NCBI RefSeq assembly: GCF_022511165.1
Contig: NZ_JAFLSB010000044.1
Coordinates: forward strand, 1 to 11,999
Length of the DNA: 11,999 nucleotides
Source of the DNA: Helicobacter sp.
Lineage (GTDB): Bacteria; Campylobacterota; Campylobacteria; Campylobacterales; Helicobacteraceae
Direction of reading: 5' to 3'
Shown here: one piece after another, positions 1 to 6,964 of the stretch
Numbering within the stretch: position 1 is the first letter of the stretch
Layout: each line of letters starts with the position of its first letter
Translations under genes and position numbers: made by a program
Notes under the pieces: model-generated
Database searches by the model: none
What the model saw: the letters and a program-made list of their open reading frames with translations, nothing else
Told to the model about the DNA's origin: nothing

Positions 1-49
1 AATTGGATACGCAAGAGCGGTAATTAATCTTCACAAAGTCAAGCAATGA
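1..49 (+). CDS. 3' end of an unidentified upstream gene (partial)
   Basis: The frame starting at base 2 is open from the window edge to a TGA at 47-49 and reads IGYARAVINLHKVKQ. The other two forward frames close earlier, at 23 and 27. The stop overlaps the ATG of the next gene as ATGA, an arrangement typical of translationally coupled genes in one operon. That next ATG has no good Shine-Dalgarno, which also fits coupling. Only 15 codons are visible, so the product cannot be named. The context of two glycosyltransferases downstream suggests a surface-glycan or glycosylation operon, but this is inference. Confidence 0.4.
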   Translation, partial: IGYARAVINLHKVKQ

Positions 50-2346
50 AACAGCCCTATCAGCCTCCCCACCAACATAAAGAGAATATAGAATCTTTTT
101 TGCATATATTCTTAAATACCCTTCGATCAAGCCAAACTCAAGCTGATGTCAATGCGCTTTTAAAAGAGCTTCGTGCGCTTAAGATTGATGATATACATCT
201 CATATATGCTACTTCACAGGGTAAAAATCTTCTGCAAGAGTGTATTGAACTTTTGCGAGAGAAGATATATCATTTGTTGTGTGAGGGGCATATTTGTAGT
301 GTGGAGTATTTATATATTTTGCTTTTTATCCCTCGCAATCCCATAGCTTCTTGCATAGAATCCACAACATCAAACCCACAAAGCAAAACAAAAGCACAAA
401 TAGCCTCTAAGGAAGATTCTTTACAGGCAGAGTTTTTGGCAATAGATGCGCGTTTTGAAGTATTTGTCAAACTCGCACAAGAGAGCCTTTTTAAAACAGG
501 GAATAGTGATGTGGAAAATGTCCTTTTTATTGAGCTTTATATCGTCTCGAAGGCATTAATGACTATGCGTGATTTTACGCATCTTGTGTATGAGTATATT
601 ATGCTGATTATTCTTGTGGATATTAATATTCCAGAAAGCCTTGCACATACGCAATTTATAGTGGAATCTTTTGAGAATCTAGGCGTAGATATGCCCACAC
701 TTTTAAGCGCACTTAAAGCTCAGCAGGAGAAACAGATTTATTTTACTTATCCCCCATTGGCTCGGCGAAGCATTTTAAATTGGCAGCTCCATTGTTTTTG
801 GAATATTTCACATTTTTTTAATCATAATGAATGGCTTAGTCTCTATCCCCTTTGGCGCGATCTTTTTTACACATTGCTTGAGAGGGGCGATGTGGAGGGT
901 ATTGATGAGGCAATGTACTTGCAGTTTTTTATCTACCATATGTGTGGAAATAATTTTCATCATCAAGCCCAGTGGCGCGTTTTTTGTGCAGAAATTGATG
1001 AGGTAGCCTTTAAGCATTATGAATCTTTTGCCAAACAACAAGGCATTTATGGCGTGGGTAATAGGGCGCAAAATAAGCAAAAAGAAGCAAAAAAATGTAT
1101 AGGCTTTTTGCGCGATAGACTCGTGGCAAATTCCCCTTATAAAGTCGAATATAGTCTTTTATGTAATTTATATAATGATGAGGCATTTAGGCAAGAATAT
1201 GAAGTCAAAATCTACACGATGAAGCTTCTTGAAAAAAGCGATGATGATACGCAAGTGATTGCTGCGTATGAGGCGCTTGGGATAGAGGTGGTAGATGTTG
1301 TCTCGCCTTTTAATGCAAAAGGATTTTATAATTCTCATTTGCAAAAAGCCCTTGCGCTTAAAAATGCCCTTCATCGTGATAATGTCTCTATATTGATAAG
1401 TCCAAATAATGGCTATGGTATCAGTGATTTTCTCCTTGCTGCAAGAAGTGCGCCATTGCAAATATATTATTCTCACGGCAATTTTGTGTATAACTTACCT
1501 TGCATAGATGCAAGAATGACGCATATTTGCAATAATCAAAGGCATATTAGTTTAGAGGGATATGATTTTTATGGTGTGCCTGTAAAAATGCAGAATAGAT
1601 TCTACAATCCGTCGCTTGATGCAGAATCTAAGCAGCAAATAGAGGCTTGTCGCCTCACATTTCCCAAAGATGCCGTGATTTTAGGGAGTATTGGGCGTTT
1701 AGTCAAACTACAATCGCGTGAGTATTGGCGATGTGTGATTGCTATTATGCAATCTTATCCTCAAAGTGTATATGCTGCCTGTGGCGGAGGCAATAGCACA
1801 CTCATTAGCGAATGTATTATGGATTGCTTTGCAGATAAAAACGAGGGCGAGGCATTTTTAAAGCGTATCTATTTCACAGGCTATATTGATAGCACCCTTT
1901 ATGGGCATATCATTGATATATGGCTTGATAGTTTTCCGCTTGAGCAAGGCGAAAGTCGTATAGAATATGTTGCCAAAGGGGGCTTAAGCCTTATGATGAG
2001 CAAGCAAAGCAAAGAGCAGCGCGCACAGCGTTTAGAGCAGTTCATCGCACAATGGAGTGCTACCCCTCATCGTAATGGCACATCAAAAAGCCAAAGCGAA
2101 ATTGATGAGGCACGCACCCTTTTGTTTGAATCCACTTTGCCTCTTGTGGCTTTTTTTGAAGAAGATTATATTCAAAAAGGACGCGCGTTACTTGAGCTAT
2201 TTGTGAAGAAACAGACAGAAAAAATACAATCTCTTAGAGATGTATCAGCATACGCAAGAGCTAGGAATGATGAGTTAAGAGAATATGAGGGTGTGAGTGC
2301 TTTTAAAGAAGCCATAGCCTTAAAAGATTTAGAATCTTTGAAATGA
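46..2346 (+). CDS. putative GT-B glycosyltransferase, HMW1C/OGT-like C-terminal half, 766 aa
   Basis: This is probably a cytoplasmic glycosyltransferase using a nucleotide sugar; the acceptor is unknown. Residues 1 to about 400 are mostly helical, charged and without recognisable motifs. From about residue 440 the protein resembles the catalytic GT-B half of the HMW1C/O-GlcNAc-transferase group (GT41-like). Visible elements are ISPNNGYGISDFLLAAR followed by YYSHGNF (about 450-475), GSIGRLVKLQSREYW near 547, and YFTGYI followed by WLDSFPLEQGESRIEYVAKGG (about 609-645). The last block recalls the donor-site DTFP...G motif of the family. There is no signal peptide or membrane segment. The ATG at 46 is the first start after an in-frame TAA at 25-27 and overlaps the upstream stop, so coupled translation is likely. 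The next glycosyltransferase follows 12 bases after the stop. The family call rests on recalled motifs, and another GT-B family is possible. Confidence 0.6.
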   Translation: MKQPYQPPHQHKENIESFLHIFLNTLRSSQTQADVNALLKELRALKIDDIHLIYATSQGKNLLQECIELLREKIYHLLCEGHICSVEYLYILLFIPRNPIASCIESTTSNPQSKTKAQIASKEDSLQAEFLAIDARFEVFVKLAQESLFKTGNSDVENVLFIELYIVSKALMTMRDFTHLVYEYIMLIILVDINIPESLAHTQFIVESFENLGVDMPTLLSALKAQQEKQIYFTYPPLARRSILNWQLHCFWNISHFFNHNEWLSLYPLWRDLFYTLLERGDVEGIDEAMYLQFFIYHMCGNNFHHQAQWRVFCAEIDEVAFKHYESFAKQQGIYGVGNRAQNKQKEAKKCIGFLRDRLVANSPYKVEYSLLCNLYNDEAFRQEYEVKIYTMKLLEKSDDDTQVIAAYEALGIEVVDVVSPFNAKGFYNSHLQKALALKNALHRDNVSILISPNNGYGISDFLLAARSAPLQIYYSHGNFVYNLPCIDARMTHICNNQRHISLEGYDFYGVPVKMQNRFYNPSLDAESKQQIEACRLTFPKDAVILGSIGRLVKLQSREYWRCVIAIMQSYPQSVYAACGGGNSTLISECIMDCFADKNEGEAFLKRIYFTGYIDSTLYGHIIDIWLDSFPLEQGESRIEYVAKGGLSLMMSKQSKEQRAQRLEQFIAQWSATPHRNGTSKSQSEIDEARTLLFESTLPLVAFFEEDYIQKGRALLELFVKKQTEKIQSLRDVSAYARARNDELREYEGVSAFKEAIALKDLESLK

Positions 2347-2348
2347 TT

Positions 2349-2354
2349 GGAGGG
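2349..2354 (+). promoter_or_regulatory. Shine-Dalgarno GGAGGG for an ATG at 2359 that is out of frame with the gene body
   Basis: GGAGGG lies four bases before ATG 2359-2361. This is the only good ribosome site near the start of the second glycosyltransferase. Reading from this ATG gives MAQRILIF and then, after the T5 run at 2378-2382, nonsense ending at a TGA near 2443. With one T fewer it would read MAQRILILATANISTCPRAM and run straight into the long frame. Confidence 0.7.
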
Positions 2355-2377
2355 TAAAATGGCGCAACGCATTCTTA

Positions 2378-2382
2378 TTTTT
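2378..2382 (+). other. T5 run at the apparent frame break of the second glycosyltransferase gene
   Basis: The run sits in ATTCTTATTTTTGGCTAC. Upstream of it the ATG 2359 frame codes for MAQRILI, a usual first beta strand of a GT-B N-terminal domain. Downstream, the long frame begins LATAN. Removing one T joins the two halves perfectly. It may be a sequencing error, a natural inactivating mutation, or a reversible slip. T5 is short for a classical phase-variation tract. Confidence 0.6.
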
Positions 2383-3631
2383 GGCTACAGCAAATATTTC
2401 TACTTGTCCTCGCGCTATGGCAATGCTAAAAATTTTAAAAGATGAATATGATGTGAGCGTAATGGGTATTGATAGCGAAAATGGAAGCAAAATGCCCGAT
2501 GTAGTGATACAAGATGAGTGTGGTATAAGCCATAATATCCCAAGCTTTAGTCACCCTGCGTATAAAAAACGCAATAAATGGCAGGAGCTGAAGCTTTGGC
2601 TTAATGTCGCTAGAGGTGCGTGGGATAAGCTAAGCTTTATCCCTAATCGCCTCCATATTATCACACATTTACTCTCACATCACTATGATGTGATTATTTG
2701 CCACGATGTATTGCTTTTGCCTGTGCTGTTTGCGGGATTAGAACAAAGTGAGCTACAAAAAGCAAATAAAGAGAATCCCAAAAGGCAAAATATGTCTCAA
2801 AGCCACGAGGGGGGGGGCATAAGACAAAAAACAAAGGTGGTTTTTGATGCGCGGGAATTTTATCCTTTGCAAAATACAAGCTCTTTGCGTTGGCGACTAC
2901 TTTTTAAAAAATTTAATACCTATCTTTGTGCCACTTATGCGCCAAAAGCTGATGTGATGTTTAGCGTCTCGCCGATGTTTTGTGAGATGTATGAGCGCGA
3001 ATTTGGGCTTAAAGCTCATCTTTTGATGTCCCTTAAGCCTTTTTATAATCTTTCTCCTCGCCCCATAGATTCTCAATGTGTGAAGATTCTCTATCACGGC
3101 GCACTCAATCAAAATCGCGATATTGATAAGGTTATTGAGCTTTGCAGATACCTTGATGAGCGTTTTTGCATAGATTTTATTTTTACCGGTGGAGAGGGGG
3201 CATTTGCGCAAAAAATCCACTCTCGCATACACGCATTACAAATGCAGGGTAAAAAGATACGACTTTTGTCTCCTGTGGCTTTGGAGCAAATTGTGCCTTT
3301 TGGCAATGCCTATGATATAGGCTTACTTTATATCCCTCCGCATAATCACAATCTCCTTCTCACTTTGCCTAATAAATTTTTTGAATATATTCAATCGCGC
3401 CTTGCTTTGCTTATCCCACCGATTCCCTCATTAATGCCCTTTGTGAAGCAATATGATAATGCAATTATCGCACGTGATTTTGCTATAACTTCTCTTGCCA
3501 AGGCACTTTCAAAGCTAGATTCAGCGCAGATTATGCGCTATAAAGAGCATTCCAATAAGGCTGCAGCTAAGCTTCATTTCTCCCATAATATTCGCCTTGT
3601 GCGTGATCGTGTAGCTAAACTTCTTGCTTAG
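2381..3631 (+). CDS. GT4-like glycosyltransferase, phase-variable candidate; intact form would start at 2359
   Basis: The long frame runs 416 codons from a TTG at 2381. It is a GT-B glycosyltransferase, probably family GT4, transferring a sugar in glycan or glycoprotein assembly in the cytoplasm. The N-terminal half has STCPRAMAMLKIL, a DVIICHDVLLLPVLFAGL segment and VVFDAREFYP. The C-terminal half has ILYHGALNQNRDIDKVIEL, FIFTGGEGAF, and LPNKFFEYIQSRLALL, the last being the usual donor-binding helix region. The TTG has no Shine-Dalgarno, whereas ATG 2359 has a strong one but is a base out of frame (T5 run at 2378-2382). The original gene was therefore probably 2359-3631. Residues 143-146 (EGGG) are coded by a G9 tract inside a polar linker, and as sequenced this tract keeps the frame open. 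The gene lies 12 bases after the preceding glycosyltransferase, in the same operon. The family is fairly sure; the sugar and acceptor are unknown; whether the gene is functional is doubtful. Confidence 0.8.
   Translation: MATANISTCPRAMAMLKILKDEYDVSVMGIDSENGSKMPDVVIQDECGISHNIPSFSHPAYKKRNKWQELKLWLNVARGAWDKLSFIPNRLHIITHLLSHHYDVIICHDVLLLPVLFAGLEQSELQKANKENPKRQNMSQSHEGGGIRQKTKVVFDAREFYPLQNTSSLRWRLLFKKFNTYLCATYAPKADVMFSVSPMFCEMYEREFGLKAHLLMSLKPFYNLSPRPIDSQCVKILYHGALNQNRDIDKVIELCRYLDERFCIDFIFTGGEGAFAQKIHSRIHALQMQGKKIRLLSPVALEQIVPFGNAYDIGLLYIPPHNHNLLLTLPNKFFEYIQSRLALLIPPIPSLMPFVKQYDNAIIARDFAITSLAKALSKLDSAQIMRYKEHSNKAAAKLHFSHNIRLVRDRVAKLLA
2809..2817 (+). repeat. poly-G (G9) homopolymer tract, contingency-locus type
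   Basis: Nine consecutive G lie within the glycosyltransferase reading frame, at codons 143-146. With G9 the frame stays open. With G8 the frame reads GAG GGG GGG GCA TAA and stops at once. With G10 it stops about a dozen codons later at TTT TGA. Long poly-G runs in surface-glycan genes are the classical slipped-strand phase-variation switches of Campylobacter and Helicobacter. Confidence 0.85.
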
Positions 3632-3680
3632 ATTATTTCTTTATTGCCCTTCTTTGCTTTGAGCGTTTTAAAAAAAGCCA

Positions 3681-3694
3681 TTTTTTGCTACAAT
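3681..3694 (+). promoter_or_regulatory. vegetative sigma promoter of ileS
   Basis: TTTTTTGCTACAAT combines a T-rich block with an extended -10 (TACAAT at 3689-3694), the usual epsilonproteobacterial form without a strict -35. Transcription would start near 3701, about 27 bases before the ileS ATG. It separates ileS from the glycosyltransferase operon. No convincing terminator is visible between 3632 and 3680, so some read-through from upstream is possible. Confidence 0.6.
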
Positions 3695-3727
3695 CGCGTT
3701 TTACCTTAAGGTTATGGAGATGAAGCA

Positions 3728-6520
3728 ATGGATTATAAAAATACCTTGATTCTGCCTGATACGACTTTTCCAATGAGGGGGAATCTCCCCGCCAATGAGC
3801 CACAAACTTATGCAAAATGGCGTGAGGACAAGCTTTATTCTCGCTTGAGAGATGCTCATAAAGATGCTAAGAGTTTTTGTTTGCACGATGGACCTCCTTA
3901 TGCAAATGGGCATTTACATATAGGACACGCACTCAATAAGATTCTAAAAGATATTATTGTAAAATATCATTATTTTAAGGGGGAAAATATCCGCTACACG
4001 CCCGGTTGGGACTGCCACGGGCTACCTATTGAGCAGCAAGTAGAACAAAAAATCGGTAAAGCAAAAAAAGACAGCTTAGAAAAAACCAAACTTCGCGCCC
4101 TCTGTCGCGAACACGCTCAAATTTTTATTGGGATTCAATCAAGCGAGTTTCAATCTTTGGGCGTGTTGGGGGATTTTGAAAAACCCTATAAAACAATGGA
4201 TTTTGCCTTTGAGGCACAGATTTATCGCGCACTTATTGCACTTGTGGAAGAGGGGCTTTTGGCAGAACGTTTTAAGCCTATTTATTGGAGTTGGGCGTGT
4301 GAATCTGCTCTTGCCGAAGCGGAAGTAGAATACCAAGATAAGCAATCAGATTCTATTTTTGTTGCTTTTGATTTAAGTGATGAGGCATTGCGCAAACTTA
4401 ACATTGCAGCGGCAAAGCCTATTATTTGGACGACTACACCTTGGACGCTTCCAGCAAATGTGGCTCTTGCGCTTAATCCCACAGAATCTTATGTGCTTAC
4501 AAATGATCATTTCATCGTAGCAAAGCATTTGCATCAAAGGCTTGTAGAGAGTTTAGGCATAGGGCGTGATGTGGTGCGCACATTTGCACCTAGCGAGCTT
4601 GAGGGTTTAAAAGCTATCAATCCGCTTAATGGCAGAGAATCATTGATTGTTTTAGGTGAGCACGTAGGTATAAGCGATGGCACAGGGATTGTGCATACTG
4701 CCCCCGGACACGGCGAAGATGATTACTATGTGGGATTAAAGTATCATCTTGAGGTCATTATGCCTGTTGATGATAAGGGAAATTTTAGCCCGCTTATAGA
4801 ATCTATGGGGCTTGTGCCAAAGGCATTTGTAAATGAATTTGTAGGCAAAAATATTTTTGAGACACATCAAAGTATTTTTAAGATTCTAGGCAAGGCACTT
4901 TTGAAAAAAGATGTGATTACCCATAGCTATCCACATTGTTGGCGTTCGCGTAAGCCGGTGATTTATCGCGCGACTACGCAATGGTTCATCTTGCTTGATA
5001 AGCCTTTTTATGAGGGTAAAACATTAAGGGAAGTCGCGCTTTCTGCCCTTGAGGAGGTGAGATTCTATCCTGCAAATGGTAAGAATAGGCTTTCCTCGAT
5101 GATAGAAAATCGCCCTGATTGGTGCATTTCTCGGCAAAGAGATTGGGGTGTGCCTATCGCCTTTTTGCTCGATAAAGACACTCTTGCACCCTTGCTTGAT
5201 AGGGAAGTTTTGGAGCATATTGCTAATATTTTTGAAAAAGAGGGTTGTGATGCGTGGTGGAGCTATGAAATAAAGGAGCTTTTGCCACCAAATTATCAAC
5301 ATTTAGCAACTCGTCTTATAAAGAGCAAACATATCCTTGATGTGTGGTTTGATAGTGGAAGCACTTGGAATGCTGTGCTTAAAAATCCTTTGAGATTACA
5401 GGGGAATGATTATGATGCAGGCGCTCACCCTGCGGATATATATCTTGAGGGAAGTGATCAGCATAGAGGTTGGTTTCAAAGCTCACTTTTGCTTTCCTGT
5501 GCTATTACTAAAAAAGCACCTTTTAGGGCGATTCTCACACACGGCTTTACCTTTGATAAAAATGGCGAAAAAATGAGCAAATCTAAGGGCAATGTGATTG
5601 CCCCAAGTGAGATTATTAAGATTCAAGGAAGTGAAATTTTGCGCTTATGGGTGGCATTAAGCCATTATCAAAGTGATCAAAATATCGGCGATGAGATTTT
5701 AAAACAAGTAGGGGAGCAGTATCGCAAGATTCGCAATACTATACGATTTCTCCTTGCAAATGCTGCCTTAGATACAAAAGATATGGTAGGCAAAGATGAA
5801 TTAGGGGAGATTGATAGGTGGATTCTAAGCGAATGTGATAGAGTTTTTGATGAAGCATATAGCTATTTTGATGAATATGAGTTTGCTCGAGCCTTAGGTG
5901 TGGTAATGAATTTTCTCACTAATGAGCTTAGCGGCATATATTTGGATTTATGCAAGGATATACTCTATTGTGATAGTGCTACTTCTTTGCGCCGCCGTAG
6001 CATACAAAGTGCAATGGTAATGATTTTGAAACGACTCTTACATTTTATCGCTCCTGTGCTTACTTACACTGCAGATGAAGCTTTTAAGCACGCAAGTAGC
6101 GCAGTTAAAGGAGATTGCAAAGATATTTTTGATATGCCAAAAATAATGTGCAAAGAATCTTATAATCTTCACACGCATACAGATTTTGCTTTGCTTTTGC
6201 GCATAAGAGAAAAGTTTGGCGAAGCCATTGATAGCCTTAAGAAGCAAAAGATTCTAAAATCTTCGCTTGAGGTGCTACTCCAAGTGCCAAGGGATATTGC
6301 ACTGCTTGAGAGATGGCTTATCATCTCTGCTACACAAAGAGAAGTAAAAAATGGCGAGGAGCTTGCGCGATTTGTGCTTGATAATGAAGAATTTGTGATG
6401 TATAGGGCGCAAAAAGAGCGATGTGATAGGTGTTGGCAATTTGTCGTAGATACCAAATCTCCTCAAGCCAACCAATCTCTTTGTGTGCGTTGCGCTGAAG
6501 TTTTGCACCACTTAAAATAA
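3728..6520 (+). CDS. ileS: isoleucyl-tRNA synthetase, 930 aa
   Basis: This enzyme charges tRNA-Ile with isoleucine in the cytoplasm. It is a class I synthetase of full bacterial length. The HIGH signature is seen in GPPYANGHLHIGH (HIGH at 64-67) and KMSKS at 615-619 (GEKMSKSKGNV). The CP1 editing domain shows TTTPWTLPANVALALNP (about 233-249) and HTAPGHGEDDY (about 320-330). WFDSGSTW (about 540) and EGSDQHRGWFQSS (about 575) are typical of the catalytic core. The C-terminus ends in a four-cysteine zinc site (CDRC at 899-902, CVRC at 919-922). The start is ATG 3728, with GGAGA at 3716-3720 as ribosome site; the ATGs at 3714 and 3720 are out of frame. It has its own promoter and converges with the small lipoprotein gene. 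Nothing is missing. Confidence 0.98.
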   Translation: MDYKNTLILPDTTFPMRGNLPANEPQTYAKWREDKLYSRLRDAHKDAKSFCLHDGPPYANGHLHIGHALNKILKDIIVKYHYFKGENIRYTPGWDCHGLPIEQQVEQKIGKAKKDSLEKTKLRALCREHAQIFIGIQSSEFQSLGVLGDFEKPYKTMDFAFEAQIYRALIALVEEGLLAERFKPIYWSWACESALAEAEVEYQDKQSDSIFVAFDLSDEALRKLNIAAAKPIIWTTTPWTLPANVALALNPTESYVLTNDHFIVAKHLHQRLVESLGIGRDVVRTFAPSELEGLKAINPLNGRESLIVLGEHVGISDGTGIVHTAPGHGEDDYYVGLKYHLEVIMPVDDKGNFSPLIESMGLVPKAFVNEFVGKNIFETHQSIFKILGKALLKKDVITHSYPHCWRSRKPVIYRATTQWFILLDKPFYEGKTLREVALSALEEVRFYPANGKNRLSSMIENRPDWCISRQRDWGVPIAFLLDKDTLAPLLDREVLEHIANIFEKEGCDAWWSYEIKELLPPNYQHLATRLIKSKHILDVWFDSGSTWNAVLKNPLRLQGNDYDAGAHPADIYLEGSDQHRGWFQSSLLLSCAITKKAPFRAILTHGFTFDKNGEKMSKSKGNVIAPSEIIKIQGSEILRLWVALSHYQSDQNIGDEILKQVGEQYRKIRNTIRFLLANAALDTKDMVGKDELGEIDRWILSECDRVFDEAYSYFDEYEFARALGVVMNFLTNELSGIYLDLCKDILYCDSATSLRRRSIQSAMVMILKRLLHFIAPVLTYTADEAFKHASSAVKGDCKDIFDMPKIMCKESYNLHTHTDFALLLRIREKFGEAIDSLKKQKILKSSLEVLLQVPRDIALLERWLIISATQREVKNGEELARFVLDNEEFVMYRAQKERCDRCWQFVVDTKSPQANQSLCVRCAEVLHHLK

Positions 6521-6532
6521 GGTTTATTACAC

Positions 6533-6556
6533 TTTGGCAAAAAACTAAATGCCAAA
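6533..6556. terminator. possible bidirectional hairpin between ileS and the lipoprotein gene
   Basis: TTTGGCA (6533-6539) and TGCCAAA (6550-6556) form a perfect 7-bp stem with a 10-base A-rich loop. It lies in the 39-base gap between two convergent stops, the place expected for a shared terminator. Neither strand has a clear T run after the stem, so termination efficiency is uncertain. Confidence 0.35.
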
Positions 6557-6559
6557 AGA

Positions 6560-6766
6560 CTAGGGACGATTCAAGGTAGAGAGAAAATCTGCTTTGGGCG
6601 AGCCTGTGTTGGCATTATGCTCAAAGTTTCGTCTAAATTGATCTTGGGTTTGATACCCACCTAAGGCATTTTTTATATCCTTACCCTCCATATAAATAGC
6701 ACCCCTTGTGCAACCATTTAGACTTAGAGCTATGAATGCGATATAAAACATCAAGCGATGCAGCAT
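6560..6766 (-). CDS. small putative lipoprotein, 68 aa, function unknown
   Basis: The N-terminus MLHRLMFYIAFIALSLNGC has a short basic start, a hydrophobic core and a lipobox-like LNGC, so Cys19 is the probable lipidated residue. The Asn at -2 is not the commonest choice. The mature part of about 50 residues is hydrophilic, with no cysteine pairs, metal motif or named domain that I recognise. An ATG five codons upstream (6781) would add MQRGA, but the Shine-Dalgarno AAGGGGAG (6776-6769) lies inside that extension and serves ATG 6766, which I chose. The gene is monocistronic, convergent with ileS and divergent from icd. A possible -10 (TACAAT, 6805-6800) gives a leader of about 27 bases. It is likely anchored in the inner or outer membrane. 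No function is offered. Confidence 0.65.
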   Translation of the reverse strand: MLHRLMFYIAFIALSLNGCTRGAIYMEGKDIKNALGGYQTQDQFRRNFEHNANTGSPKADFLSTLNRP

Positions 6767-6799
6767 TGCTCCCCTTTGCAATATGTGATTTATCGTTGT

Positions 6800-6805
6800 A
6801 TTGTA
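6800..6805 (-). promoter_or_regulatory. possible -10 box of the small lipoprotein gene
   Basis: On the - strand TACAAT is preceded by GTAAAACTGCT. A start near 6793 would leave about 27 bases before ATG 6766. Assigned by position and similarity only. Confidence 0.35.
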
Positions 6806-6821
6806 AGCAGTTTTACTTACA
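6802..6821. repeat. inverted repeat TGTAAG-N8-CTTACA overlapping the lipoprotein promoter
   Basis: Perfect 6-base arms (6802-6807 and 6816-6821) are spaced by eight bases, a geometry common for dimeric repressor sites. It overlaps the proposed -10 of the - strand lipoprotein gene and lies about 100 bases upstream of the icd -10. No regulator is identified. Confidence 0.3.
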
Positions 6822-6919
6822 TAAAGGCAAATACACTTTGAGCATTTTATGCTACCTATCTACCAATGTGGGCGATAAAAGTTTAACCAATCTTTGTCTA
6901 TTGCCCTAAAGCAAATCTA

Positions 6920-6931
6920 TTTTGCTATACT
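6920..6931 (+). promoter_or_regulatory. vegetative promoter of icd
   Basis: TTTTGCTATACT holds an extended -10 (TATACT, 6926-6931) after a T-rich stretch. Transcription would begin near 6938, giving a leader of about 27 bases with AAGGA (6954-6958) six bases before ATG 6965. A TTG start at 6932 in the same frame would lie upstream of the transcript start and is rejected. Confidence 0.6.
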
Positions 6932-6964
6932 TTGACATTATCATTTTATCTTAAAGGATTACTT

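Noticed and set aside
802..2160. Several T6-T7 and A7 runs in the first glycosyltransferase gene
   Set aside because: They are short and common in AT-rich coding DNA. None coincides with a frame problem.
3661..3687. A-run and T-run before ileS as a terminator
   Set aside because: The pairing would be A-T only with no GC stem, and the T-run is better explained as part of the ileS promoter.
6767..6781. Upstream ATG adding MQRGA to the lipoprotein
   Set aside because: The added codons are the Shine-Dalgarno of the next ATG, and the shorter form gives a normal signal peptide.
6932..6964. TTG start adding 11 residues to isocitrate dehydrogenase
   Set aside because: It lies before the expected transcription start and has no ribosome site. 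ATG 6965 has AAGGA at good spacing and matches the usual N-terminus.
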